Origin: Tetradesmus obliquus
Lineage: Eukaryota; Chlorophyta; Chlorophyceae; Sphaeropleales; Scenedesmaceae
Length of the DNA: 64,000 nucleotides
Direction of reading: 5' to 3'
Assembly (NCBI GenBank): GCA_030272155.1
Contig: CP126197.1
Span: 1,302,001 to 1,366,000 of the forward strand
Shown here: piece after piece, positions 36,679-48,036 of the stretch
Numbering within the stretch: position 1 is the stretch's first letter
Layout: every line of letters begins with the position of its first letter
The notes under the pieces: generated by a model
The model's database searches: none
The model's input: the letters and a program-made list of their open reading frames with translations, nothing else
Told to the model about the DNA's origin: nothing
Made by a program: the position numbers and the translations under genes

Positions 36679-37698
36679 GGCAACACTACCAGCTAAATGC
36701 TGCAGCGCTCACATGTGTTATAGCAGAGGCGTTTCAGGCGGTGTGCAAAGCTCAGAGTAATCGACTTTTTTTGGACATGTTTTGAAGCCATCGCTGCTGC
36801 AGACCTAGTTATGGCTGTGCAGCGGAGTTGTTGGGCGATGCAGGGAACAGTGCCTTGTGGCAGGGACAGAGACAACAGTACAGTAAAAACAGCTGTGCAG
36901 CTGTTCTCTTAAAGAAGGTGCAGCACTAGGCATGCTCGTGTTTGTTTGTTATGCATCTTCTGGTGCTTCTGCAGCTGCTGGCTTTTGGCTAGGCGCAAGC
37001 GCAAGTTCATAGTGGCATTTTGGCTCGCACATGACCACATTCAACTTGTGCTCGGGGATTCAAGCTACAAAACTTATGTGGGCCAACAATGATTGGTGGA
37101 TTTCGAACTTGGCAACCTCATTGTGTTGCAGTGCACAGCAGCCATCATCAGCGCTACTGGCCGGCAGCAATGTTGTTAACGTGCAGCGCGTGTGCACTGA
37201 ATAAGGCAGCGCAAGGCACTGCTGCTAAGAATGTGCTGCGTGTCAACTGTTTCTGTGGATATGATTGCTCGCGCCGTTGAATATGGCACAGCAATGGCCT
37301 TCGGTTGACGGGCGATCATGCTACATTGTGCTGTACTGTTGTGCACTGTCGCGCGTGTGGTGCTGCAGCGCCTGCATACCAGCAGCGTTGCAACATGTGG
37401 CTTTGAAGTGCACAGCGTGCTGTCAAGGTGATCTTGCTGCACTGCTTACATTTGTGCTTCATGTGCTTGCGGCAGAAGCCGCAGGCTGTTGACAGCGAGA
37501 CTGCTTTCGGAAGCCTGTGACAGATGGCCAATAAGCGTGTGGAGCCCCTGGTGTACACCCGCATGTGGGCCGCTGTAATCATCCTCAGTGCGTTACCAAC
37601 GCGTGGGTGGTACCCATCACGTGACAGCTACTGTCATGGCGGACTATGGCTTGATGGGTAACATGATGATGATGTCATGGCGGACTGCTGTGCACAGC

Positions 37699-37776
37699 AG
37701 TTGCACCGGCCGCGGCCTTGCTTATAGGGTGTGTCACGTGACAGACCCTATAAGCAAGGCCGCGGCCGGTGCAACT
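37699..37776. repeat. 78-bp palindrome, one mismatched pair
   Basis: Two 39-nt arms are exact inverse complements except for G opposite G at 37731/37744. There is no spacer; the centre is GTCACGTGAC. The arms are GC-rich (GGCCGCGGCC). No flanking target-site duplication was recognised. Confidence 0.95.
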
Positions 37777-38423
37777 TTATGTTGCAACTCTGCCTGCTCA
37801 AGCAGCAGCTTCATAACATCTGGTGCAAGAGGACACAAGGCGTGTACATGCTTCCCTGTCGCAAATGTCACCCCAACATCCAAAAGTGCCACGACGAAGG
37901 CACGAGGCTGGCAGCTGCAACACTCAAATGCACTCAGCCTGCCCGCCACTTCTCCCATTATTTGCCACACACATTTCCTGCTCAGGAATGCTGAGCCTGG
38001 GCAGACACACATGCTGCTGCAACGCAGCAAGAATACCTTGATTAACACCACTCCCGGTGTCATAGCCTGCTGCCCCTTGTAGGCCCCATATGCTTCATGG
38101 CGCTGCATGCCGCAGCAGTCGCCACAACCTGCAGTGCTGCTACGTGCGCATGAGCACCATTGCTGCTGTGGCGTCGGCCCTGTGCTGGGCAACAAACCGT
38201 CCCTGCTCAACTGCAGGGCCTCAGCAGCTGCAGTGGCTGAAAACCTTATGCTTCATGCGCGTCGCGTACGGCGTCGCCACTGCTGTGCTGTATAGAGCCG
38301 CATCACATCACCGCATCAGCGCTGCCTGCCCTCCTTGCCTCACTGGCAGGCTCTCGTGCTCCCGGCATAAAGCTGAGGCACAGCTGAGCCATTGCAACAA
38401 GGTCTCCGCAGCCGCGCCTGTTA

Positions 38424-38466
<43 letters not shown>

Positions 38467-38506
38467 CCGCTGCCGTGGTGCTGCATGTGTAAGGTGCTGC
38501 ATCACT

Positions 38507-38656
38507 TCCGCCGTCTCTCCTCGCCCTCTTTGGGGGCTGTGCGGGTCACATACGGCTTCAGCGCAAAGCCTAGTGGGAACTCCGGCACCTGGTACTGCGG
38601 CAGCATGCTGGGCGCCACCAGCGGCAGCCCATCATGATCAATAATGCTGACGCCGC

Positions 38657-38710
<54 letters not shown>

Positions 38711-39101
38711 GCCTGCAAGATCCACTTTATCGACGTCATGCCACTGCACTGCTGCGCCACTTCCGCTGCCTCTCCTCGCCCTCTTTAGGAGCTTTGCCAA
38801 CCACACGGCTTCAGCGCTGAGCATAGCCGCTGCAACACAGCTGCTGCTGCCGCAGCGGCTACTGCTGCTGCCGCCGCGGCTGCCGCTGCTGCTGCCGCCA
38901 CCGCCGCTGCTGCTGCCACTCAATCACCATCACTGCCAATGCGCAGCTGCATCACATCCGCCGCCGCTCCTCGCCCTCTTTAGGAGGCGTGCGAGCCACA
39001 TACGGCTTTAGCGCAAAGCCCAGAAGGACCTCCGGCACCTTGTACTGTGGCAGCATGCTGGGCACCACCAGCAGCAGCCCAGCATGCTCAACACTGCTGC
39101 C

Positions 39102-39147
<46 letters not shown>

Positions 39148-39345
39148 CAGCTGCGCCTGCAAGATCCACTCAATCACCATCACTGCCACTGCGCAGCTGC
39201 ATCATTTCCGCCGTCTCTCCTCGCCCTCTTTAGGGGCTGTGCGAGCCACATACGGCTTCAGCGCAAAGCCTAGCGGGAACTCCGGCACCTTGTACTGCGG
39301 CAGCATGCTGGGCACCACCAGCGGCAGCCCAGCACGCTCAAAGAG
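38507..39345 (-). repeat. three downstream copies of the mL41 coding 3' end
   Basis: Copies near 39345-39205, 39078-38952 and 38630-38507 all encode VPSMLPQY, then GFALKPYV and PKEGEERRR. They are separated by CTG tracts and lie beyond the stop of the full exon at 39430. Some carry substitutions such as PEVLLGF. Confidence 0.9.
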
Positions 39346-39429
39346 TGCTGCCGCTGCTGCCGCTGCTGCTGCTGCTGCTGCTGCACCTGCAGTATACTCG
39401 CTCAGAGCTGCTGCCACTGCGCAGCTGAA

Positions 39430-39633
39430 TCACTTCCGCCGTCTCTCCTCGCCTTCTTTAGGCGCTGTGCGGGCTACATACGGCTTCAGAGCAAAGCCTA
39501 GCGGAAATTCTGGAACCTTGTACTGTGGCAGCATGCTCGGCACCAGCACAAAGTTCTTGTATCTGTCCATGAAGCCTGCCTGCATGGCGCGCTTGCCCTT
39601 GTTGAAGTCGCGCTTCTGCTTGCCGGTCAGCAC
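39430..39633 (-). CDS. mitochondrial ribosomal protein mL41, terminal exon
   Basis: The exon opens after TTACCCAG and encodes 67 residues from VLTGKQKRDFNKGKRAMQAG to a TGA. The core KVPEFPLGFALKPYVA matches mL41 (human MRPL41 has VPDLTGFKLKPYVS; plant forms have VVPDLTDFKLKPYVS). mL41 is a protein of the large mitoribosomal subunit. The 5' exon is not resolved; candidates lie at 39883-40010 on the minus strand. Both edges of this exon are duplicated: two head copies upstream and three tail copies downstream. The exon here is the only copy with both ends intact. Confidence 0.75.
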   Translation of the reverse strand: MLTGKQKRDFNKGKRAMQAGFMDRYKNFVLVPSMLPQYKVPEFPLGFALKPYVARTAPKEGEERRRK

Positions 39634-39721
39634 CTGGGTAACAGCAGCCGTGGGGTGCAATACACAGCGTGATTGTCAGTGTTTGGTGCAATTTGCGGTC
39701 ATTTGAGGTGGTGCCCTTGCA

Positions 39722-39882
39722 AAGTTGCCGCTTTGCTTGCCAGTCAGCACCTGCAGAAATGAGGGATAAAGGCGCACTGCGCCTGGCAGGCAGCACATGC
39801 AGGGCGCCCAGTCGGCACCTAGCGTGGTGAGGTGAGGTGGTGATGTTGTCAAATTCGCGCTGCTGCTTGCCAGTGACCACCT
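39722..39882 (-). repeat. two upstream copies of the mL41 exon head
   Basis: Acceptor plus VLTGKQSGNF (39755-39722) and acceptor plus VVTGKQQREF (39882-39850) precede the full exon VLTGKQKRDF at 39633. Confidence 0.85.
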
Positions 39883-40010
39883 GTGGCGAGTGGTGTGAAG
39901 TGAGCTGCGGTAATGCAATGCACACAGCGGGTGCCAGGTGCTGCTCAAACCGCAGCAATGCTGCATGGCTGCAGCCTCCGACATGAATCTGCGCCTGCTC
40001 GAAGCGCATA

Positions 40011-41031
40011 CTGCAATGCTGAAGCTACACCAAGCCAAACGTTGCGTCCCAAGTTTCAAAAGGAAACTACAGTCTGCCCACCTTCCACCCTCGCTTGGGC
40101 ACTGAGCGTGTGCGAGCCATGGATGACAGCAGCCCCACGAGTGACATGGCTGCTGCTGCTGCCGCTGCTGCTGCTGCTGCTCCTGCTGCTTCTGCTACAG
40201 CCTGCTGTTATGAACCAGAGACCGCCAAGAGACGTTTGCTCTGTGTATGCTACTGCTTTTTACTGCACTTGCAGAACATGTTCGAGGTGTGGTGCAGTGG
40301 AGTGACTGCTGCTGCTGCTGCTGCTGCTCCTATGCTGCTGCTGTTGCAGTGCTGCTGTTGGTGCGCAGCGTCTACAGACGATAACGCAAAGCGACTAAAG
40401 CGATGAAGTTTAATAACGCGTCACAAGTGGTTCTAGTTGACGCTGCGGTGCAAGGATCCTGAGCAGCAGAGGGAGGGCAGAAGCACTGGGGTCACTCAGG
40501 TGGCTGGAAAGCTGATGTGTAAACTAGAAGCTCATCGGCCAATCTAAAAACGTTTGTTGATCGTTTCAATGTTGCCATTGGCGACTTCGGTGTATAGGAG
40601 CAAGTGACATGGCACGTTCTAACTTGAACTCGCTGCTGCACGAATGCCTCCTGCGTCTGAGTGCTGCTCTCAGTCGCCGTTTTTGTTGACATGTTCTTGG
40701 CTGTAGATGATCACTACATGAACAGTGCTGTTCAGCAGCAACGCTGTCTTGTTCTGCCCCAAACTGATTGGAACACTTCCACGCTTGCAGGCCTCACATA
40801 CAGCAGATGCACTTGATCTACAATCAAATATAGTACAAAAGCATTATCCACACGCAGCCACTGCACGAGCAGGCTGCAGTGCACACCAAGAAGCTGTAAG
40901 CTGTATCGCTTCAGCAGCAACACGCTCACTGCTGCTGCTGCATAGCCAGCACCCTCCGCCCAACCTATCGCCAGCAGCAGCAAACGCAGCAGCAACCGGA
41001 TCACCACCACTACCACTACCACCACCATCAC

Positions 41032-41062
<31 letters not shown>
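40011..41062. other. intergenic region, doubtful small ORF
   Basis: A plus-strand frame from an ATG at 40121 (MDDSSPTSDM, then poly-A) to a stop at 40406 may be a small gene or part of one, but no convincing splice model was found. The end of the region is a CAG-rich leader of the TIP41-like gene. Confidence 0.35.
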
Positions 41063-41063
<1 letters not shown>

Positions 41064-44000
41064 TGGAGCCGCTTGCCCGTGCCAGCCGCGTGCATGAGGA
41101 GTCATACAGTGTAAGGGGCTGGAGCGTGGCCGCCCGCACAGCCCCCATCATAGGAAGCAGCCTCATGGATCAGTATTCAGAGCAGTTGGGAGGCGTACTC
41201 ACTCTGCCTGAGATCTGCTTTGGCAACAGCAGCCTGCAGCTCAGGCATGAGGCCTCAGGTGTTGTGTTACAATTTAATGCGCTAGATGCACTAAAGCAGT
41301 GGAAGGCAGATGATTTGCCGCCGCTGAAAGTGAACCTTGCGAGGGAGTGGCAGGCGGCACGCTTGCAGGAGATTGAAAAGCAGCAGGCAGTTGTTCTGGA
41401 GTATGACTGGACCTACACGACGTCGTATTGTGGCAGCCTGAGCTTGTCGCCACCACACTTCGGCAGCAGCAGCAACAACAGTGGAACAGAACAACAGCAG
41501 CAGCAGCAGCAGCAGCAAGTGGCTGCTGCAGCACCAGCTGCCGCCGCTTGCAGTGCACCCGACGCCAGCACCTCCCAGCAGCAGCAGCAGCAGCAGCAGC
41601 AGCTGCCGCAGTGGCAGCGCAGCAGCAGCCAGATCGACCGCCGCATGCTGATGAGCAAGGATGAGCCCATCCTGTTTTATGCCGAGGTGCCGCTGTATGA
41701 ATCAGAGCTGGACGACAACGGTGTGTGCCAGCTGACAGTTAAGGTGCGGCGGTAGGGTGTAAACCCCTGTTCAACTGCTTGTTCTGCGTGCTTTGTAACT
41801 GTTGCTGTTTGAATCAGAGCTGGATGATAATGGCGTGTGCCAGCTGACCGTCAAGGTGAGTGTGTAGCTTGTTGGTTCTGACATATCTCAGGTTACATGC
41901 CGTGCATGATGTTGCTGTGTGGTTCAAAGCTGGACGCCAACGGCGTGTGCCAGTTCACCATTCCGGTGGGGCAGTGGGACACCACCCATGTGCGCTGTCT
42001 ATGTTACAACGTAATTTTTTTCTATTTTGCTGTTAGTCTGATGCAACAGTGGTAACGCTGCATCTGAAGATGTCCCTGTGCCTCTGCTGCTACTGTTGCT
42101 GCTGCTGCTGCTGCTGCTTGCTTCAGGTGCGGGTGATGCCTCGCTGCTGGCTGGTGCTGCTGCGCTTCTGGCTGCGCGTGGACGGCTGCCTGGTGCGGCT
42201 GCGGGAGGTGCGCCACTTCTGCAGGTGAGGCGGCTGTTTGTTATGTGCTGCTGTTTTCTTGGATTTTATTTGTGAAACAAGTGTTTGCTCCTTGCTGTTC
42301 GAGAAGTGCTGTTGCGACAAGTGGACGGCTGCCTGGTGCGGCTGCGGGAGGTGCGCCACCTCTGCAGGTGGCAGTGCCGCTGGTTTGTTTTGTTCCTTTT
42401 ATGTCGAGCAATGAGTCATTGCTTTGGACAGTGGACGGCTGAGGGAGGTGCGCGGCTTCTGCGGGTTAGGGGGCCACTGGTTGCGTGCTGATGTTTTCAT
42501 TTCATGTTGGTGTCTTGGAGTGTGGACGGCTGCCTGGTGCGGCTGAGGGAGGTGCGCCACGTCTGCAGGTGGCACTGCTGCTGGGTTTTTTGTTCCTTTT
42601 ATGTCGAGCAATGAGTCATGGCTTTGGACAGTGGACGGCTGAGGGGGGCGCGCAGCTTCTGCGGGTTAGGCGGCCACTGGTTGCGTGCTGATGTTTTTCA
42701 TTCATGTTGGTGTCTTGGAGTGTGGACGGCTGCCTGGTGCGGCTGCGGGAGGTGCGCCACCTCTGCAGGTGGCAGTGCCGCTGGTTTGTTTTGTTCCTTT
42801 TATGTCGAGCAATGAGTCATTGCTTTGGACAGTGGACGGCTGAGGGAGGTGCGCGGCTTCTGCGGGTTAGGGGGCCACTGGTTGCGTGCTGATGTTTTCA
42901 TTTCATGTTGGTGTCTTGGAGTGTGGACGGCTGCCTGGTGCGGCTGAGGGAGGTGCGCCACGTCTGCAGGCGGCACTGCTGCTGGGTTTTTTGTTCCTTT
43001 TATGTCGAGCAATGAGTCATTGCTTTGGACAGTGGACGGCTGAGGGAGGTGCGCGGCTTCTGCGGGTTAGGGGGCCACTGGTTGCGTGCTGATGTTTTCA
43101 TTTCATGTTGGTGTCTTGGAGTGTGGACGGCTGCCTGGTGCGGCTGAGGGAGGTGCGCCACCTCTGCAGGTGGCAGTGCCGCTGGTTTGTTTTGTTCCTT
43201 TTATGTCGAGCAATGAGTCATTGCTTTGGACAGTGGACGGCTGAGGGGGGCGCGCAGCTTCTGCGGGTTAGGCGGCCACTGGTTGCGTGCTGATGTTTTT
43301 CATTCATGTTGGTGTCTTGGAGTGTGGACGGCTGCCTGGTGCGGCTGAGGGAGGTGCGCCACCTCTGCAGGTGGCAGTGCCGCTGGTTTGTTTTGTTCCT
43401 TTTATGTCGAGCAATGAGTCATTGCTTTGGACAGTGGACGGCTGAGGGAGGTGCGCGGCTTCTGCGGGTTAGGGGGCCACTGGTTGCGTGCTGATGTTTT
43501 TCATTCATGTTGGTGTCTTGGAGTGTGGACGGCTGCCTGGTGCGGCTGAGGGAGGTGCGCCACCTCTGCAGGTGGCAGTGCCGCTGGTTTGTTTTGTTCC
43601 TTTTATGTCAAGCAATGAGTCATTGCTTTGGACAGTGGACGGCTGAGGGAGGTGCGCGGCTTCTGCGGGTTAGGGGGCCACTGGTTGCGTGCTGATGTTT
43701 TTCATTCATGTTGGTGTCTTGGAGTGTGGACGGCTGCCTGGTGCGGCTGAGGGAGGTGCGCCACCTCTGCAGGTGGCAGTGCCGCTGGTTTGTTTTGTTT
43801 CTTTTATGTCGAGCAATGAGTCATTGCTTTGGACAGTGGACGGCTGAGGGAGGTGCGCGGCTTCTGCTGGTCAGGGGGCCACTGGTTCATTCATGTTGGT
43901 GTCTTGGAGTGTGGACGGCTGCCTGGTGCGGCTGAGGGAGGTGCGCCACCTCTGCAGGTGGCGGTGCCGCTGGTTTGTTTTGTTCCTTTTATGTCGAGCA

Positions 44001-44943
44001 ATGAGTCATTGCTTTGGACAGTGGACGGCTGAGGGAGGTGCGCGGCTTCTGCTGGTTAGGGGGCCACTGGTTGCGTGCTGATGCTTTTCATTCATGTTGG
44101 TGTCCTGGAGTGTGGACGGCTGCCTGGTGCGGCTGAGGGAGGTGCGCCACCTCTGCAGGTGGCAGTGCCGCTGGTTTGTTTTGTTCCCTTTATGTCGAGC
44201 AATGAGTCATTGCTTTGGACAGTGGACGGCTGAGGGAGGCGCGCAGCTTCTGCGGGTTAGGCGGCCACTGGTTGCGTGTCGATGTTTTCATTTCATGTTG
44301 GTGTCTTGGAGTGTGGACGGCTGCCTGGTGCGGCTGAAGGAGGTGCGCCACCTCTGCAGGTGAGCTGGTGGTTTGAGGCTACTGTATTTGGTTGGCAACA
44401 ACCGCCGCATTTGTCTAGCTCAGCTCGTCAAACGCAGAGTTGCCCGCTTGCGTGGTGCAGCCATGTCAGAAAGCACGGAACTGCATGCGTGCAATGGAGT
44501 ATCACAGATCACCACCCGCCAGCTGCAGTATGGAAGTATGGCTTTCATCAAGAAACACTAAACTCAGTGAAGCGGATGCATTGCCGTCTTGAAGGAGTCA
44601 TGCAGTTGCTTCTGCATGTCACTTGCCCAACACAACTTGCTCATCTTTCTGTCAACAAGCGTCGCTGCTGCTGTTGTCCTGCAGGCTGGATGTGGCGCAG
44701 CCTGTGATCATCCGGGAGACCAAGCACTGCGAGGGCAGTATGCAGCAGCTGGCAGCAGCAGGCGCGCCCACCTCAGTGGCGGGCTACGAAGATGCAGAGG
44801 CAGCCGCCAATGTGTTTTCAGCCATTGCGCCGCAGTGCCTCACCAAGTTTGAGCTGCACGAGCTGCTGCTGCCAACACAGCAGCAGCAGCAGCAGCAGCA
44901 GGATGGTGTAGGAGCAGCAGCAGCAGGCGCAGGGTCGGCATAG
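41063..44943 (+). CDS. TIP41-like protein (PP2A-pathway regulator)
   Basis: Three exons: 41063-41743, 42127-42224, 44685-44943, all in phase, 345 residues. The TIP41/TIPRL family pattern is clear: LTLPEICFGNSSLQLRH, FNALDALKQW, EYDWTYTTSYCGSL, then DEPILFYAEVPLYESELDDN, VRVMPRCWLVLLRFWLRVDG and a C-terminal VIIRETKHCEGS. Family members bind catalytic subunits of PP2A-type phosphatases and act in TOR signalling. Poly-Q, poly-A and Ser stretches (about residues 134-187) are inserted between the TTSY and DEPI blocks. The C-terminus has a further poly-Q run. Intron 1 has two extra exon-1 tails. Intron 2 spans 2460 bp, most of it an array of exon-2 tail copies, so the message depends on skipping many decoy donors. 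Confidence 0.88.
41811..41962 (+). repeat. two extra copies of the TIP41-like exon 1 tail
   Basis: Copies of ELDDNGVCQLTVK with a donor occur near 41811-41855, then in more diverged form (KLDANGVCQFTIP) near 41925-41962. Confidence 0.85.
42321..44362 (+). repeat. 11 tandem copies of the TIP41-like exon 2 tail, ~201 bp each
   Basis: The exon 2 end encoding VDGCLVRLREVRHFCR recurs at 42321, 42522, 42722, 42923, 43123, 43324, 43525, 43726, 43911, 44112 and 44313. Spacing is 200-201 bp except one of 185. Most copies read VRHLCR before GTGG. The last ends in GTGAG, the donor form also seen at the true exon. Units from 42321 onward also hold a second, internally deleted exon tail (GTGGACGGCTGAGGG) with no donor, so the amplified unit is a dimer. 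Confidence 0.97.
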
Positions 44944-45925
44944 TCTGTGGTCCGATGTATCAGCAGCAGTGGCATGACCTTGGGCACATGGTGTGGTTGC
45001 AAACAACAGCAAGCAGTGCTTGTGGATTGTTGAGAGCATGCAGCGTCACAATTGCCGTGTTCTTCTGGTGGCTGGTGTCCTGATCATGACTCATTTGATG
45101 AGTTGCTAAGTGCAGGTGCAGCAAGGCATGTGCTGCGGTGGGTTCAGCTGCAAGCTCTGTGTTCAGTGCATGCTAGCCACATGATGCCGTTGTGTTACTT
45201 TGTGCATGCTGCAGGATCGCGCAAGCACAGTGTTTGCTTGTGGCGGCTACCTGACGTGGGGCACATGTAAGAGAGTCAACCATCACTGGCTACCCTGGCA
45301 GTCAGCTCAACCTGCACGTTGCTCAACATCACGGTCGCTTTGTGCAGGTGCCAACGTGTTATTTGAACACAGGCATGTTGCCCTGCATCAAAATCCACTG
45401 GTGCCAGCACACCTCCATGTGTGACTGCCAGCAAGGCGTCAGACTGCGAACATGAGTCGGACGATTGCAGCTTTGCAGCAAGACCAAACCCAGCACAGCA
45501 GACCAAATTTCTTGATTATAAGGGCCCGGCAGGGTTCGCGTGTGGTCACCCGGCCTCCCTTCTCGCCACGGCATAAAATCCAAGGTTCCCACCTGCCATC
45601 GGCTACAAGATTAACAGACACGGGCCTCAACCGTGATGGCATGTAAACGCGAGCAAAGCATCAGGCGTGGTACTCACTTTCTTTACGTTCTGCCCTGATC
45701 TGGTGGGGAAACAACAGGTGGGTTTGGCGGGAACAGCACAAACTCGCAAAGGCACCATTGAGCGTACTTACAGCTGCTGTCAATGTCATTTAGATTCAAT
45801 CCTAGTCCAACCATGCTAAGTCGAGTGGCTCTGGCGGCACGCTGCTGTGCTGACCCTTCACTGCTGCTGTTCCTGCAGACTGCCACTGCCGATTACCTTC
45901 GCCGTCTGCCAAGCAGTGCTACACC
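44944..45925. other. intergenic region and leader
   Basis: 3' region of the TIP41-like gene and 5' leader of the next gene. An ATG at 45813 opens an upstream frame (MLSRVALAARCCADPS) out of frame with the signal-peptide start at 45926; it may be an upstream ORF or lie before a 5' UTR intron ending at the CAG near 45880. Confidence 0.45.
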
Positions 45926-48004
45926 ATGGCAAAGAAACTCTTCTACGCTCTCCCTCTGGTCTTTATTTGTGGAGGTGCCCTGTGTCAGCTGGCGCTGGCA
46001 GCCAGGGACTTTGGTGTAGCAGACAGTAAGTTGCAACAGGGCCCTGCTCTGCCAGCAGTCTCGGCTATTGCAGCATGCCTTGGACCAATCGAAGAACCTG
46101 CGATGGACCAGAAAGCAGCATAATATGGGCCTGGAGATTGCATGCCATAGACCAGCATGCAGCATGGCGTGGGCCAGCAAACAGCAGACCATGACTCAGC
46201 AAACAGCACAGCATGGCATATACAACAGCATGCTATGCTGGCCGGCCAGCTAGCATCATCATGGTGTCTTAGCTTGGCAACAGCGTGCCACAACCCAGCA
46301 AGCAGCATGCCATGGCCAGTAAATTGATCCATGCGCAGGCTGCTGCTGACTTTCCTGCAACCCTGCAACTGCTGCTGCTGTTCCATTGCCAAGGTCGCAA
46401 GCCCGAATGGCCGCGTGACCTTCCCGGGCTCCCAGACTTTGCAGGAAATGAAGCAGAGCGCCAAAAGCATGATCAGGACCACCATGATGATCACAACAAT
46501 CACCAGCAGCGTGTTTCTGCTCAGCCCCAGCAGTTTGGGCAGTGGCAGAATGGACCCACAGCAAACCTCTCTGGCGCAGTGGCTGCTGCTGGCTTCGCAG
46601 CAGTGCCTGGCTTTGTAACTCTTCCTGGTGCAGCAGCTGCCCCTGCCACGGCATATGTCCCCGCCACAGCAGCTGTTCCTGGCGCAGCAAATGTTCCTGC
46701 CACAACAACGGTTCCTGCAAGTGGCGCAGCAAACGTCCCTGCCACAGCAAATGTCCCAGGCGCTGCAGCTATTCCTGCCAGTGGCGCAGAGTCCGCTCCT
46801 GTTGCAGCAAACATCCCTGTGGCAGCAACCGTTCCTGTTGCAGGGCCTGTTCCTGCAAGCGGCGAAGCAAACATCCCTGCGGCAGCAACCGCTCCCTCCA
46901 GTGGCGCGACAAATGTTCCATCCATTGGCACCAAAGATGCTCCTGCAAGCGGCACCAAAGACGCTCCTGCAAGCGGCATCAAAGACGCTCCTGCAAGCGG
47001 CACCAAAGACGCTCCTGCCAGCGGCACCAAGGATGCTCCTGCAAGCGGCACCAAGGATGCTCCTGCAAGCGGTACCAAAGATGCCCCTGCTAGGGCACCA
47101 AAGACGCTCCTGCAAGCGGCACCAAGGATGCTCCTGCAAGCGGCACCAAGGATGATCCTGCAAGCGGCACCAAAGATGCCCCTGCTAGCGGCACCAAAGA
47201 TGCCCCTGTTACTGGCACACAAGATCCTACTGCGGGTGCGTGGCGATGCATTGGATCACTTTGTCACGCACTGGCAGATGCACAGTGTGCCATGCAGTGC
47301 TGCAGCAAGCACTGCTGCAGCAATCGTGCCAGCATGTGCTGTCAACTGCCCGCTTAAACGTGCACGCTCTGTTTGGAAAGCGTTTGCATGGTACGCTTGT
47401 GCAGAATGACGTGGTTCTGCATGGTAACCTTCGAAGTTGATTGCCTGTTGCCGTTGTGCAGGTGGCAATGTGGCTTTGAACAAGCGGTCAAACGCCAACT
47501 ACCATGTGAGTGCAGGCTGCATGTCAGACAGGCGTGCAGCAGTTTGCTCAGGATTTTGCATGTGTTTTGAAGTGGACAGCCTATTGGAGAGGCAGGTGGC
47601 AGTCTGCTATGTGTTTGTCATGATCTGTTTGGCACGCGCAGGTGCGTGTTTGCATGCGCTACGTATCTGATGTTTGCAAGCTTCAAAGTTTCTGATGTCA
47701 GCAAGCACATGATTGAATGATCGTTAGATGATGTCCACTTCCGTTACTGCTGCCGCTGTCTTGCTGCTGGCAGATCTATGACAACGCCAACTTCCCAGAT
47801 GGCAGGGTGAGTAGCTGAAGCAAGGTCACAATGCTGTGCAACACAAGTGATTGCCAGAAGCATCATCAGCTGAATGCCTGACAGCTGTGAAGCTGCGGGA
47901 TCCTGCTGAAACAGGTGCACTGAGCAGTGTTGTGGAGTGCAATGCTGTGATGAGATAGCAACTACTTGGCACGAGCAGCTGTATTGTTTTTTTGCGTCAC
48001 CAGC

Positions 48005-48036
<32 letters not shown>

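Larger units (their letters stand above)
36608..38500. other. intergenic region with a palindrome; no confident gene
   Basis: Contains the palindrome at 37699-37776. A minus-strand frame at 37734-38210 (with FVVALLDVGVTFATGKHVHA) and a short plus frame starting MANKRVEPLVYTRMW at 37524 were examined, but neither has supporting context. Confidence 0.4.

Noticed and set aside
37524-37660. Short plus-strand frame starting MANKRVEPLVYTRMW
   Set aside because: Reasonable start context, but only about 45 codons, no partner exon and no recognisable family.
37734-38210. Minus-strand frame of 158 codons ending within the palindrome
   Set aside because: No domain, no splice support, and its end is formed by the palindrome. 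Kept only as a note under the intergenic region.
40121-40406. Small plus-strand frame starting MDDSSPTSDM
   Set aside because: Mostly homopolymeric alanine and cysteine. A phosphatase-inhibitor type protein was considered, but the conserved core is absent.
42321-44362. Regular 201-bp array considered as a CRISPR-like or satellite array
   Set aside because: The unit is derived from a TIP41 exon and intron, has no spacers, and lies inside a spliced eukaryotic gene.
45450-45650. Segment near GGGTTCGCG considered as a tRNA T-arm
   Set aside because: No acceptor stem, D-arm or anticodon arm could be drawn around it.
45985-47163. Long minus-strand open frame (392 codons) rich in Cys, Arg and Trp
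   Set aside because: It is the shadow of the plus-strand minisatellite and stalk region. The plus strand has a signal peptide, matching splice phases and a recognisable barrel domain.
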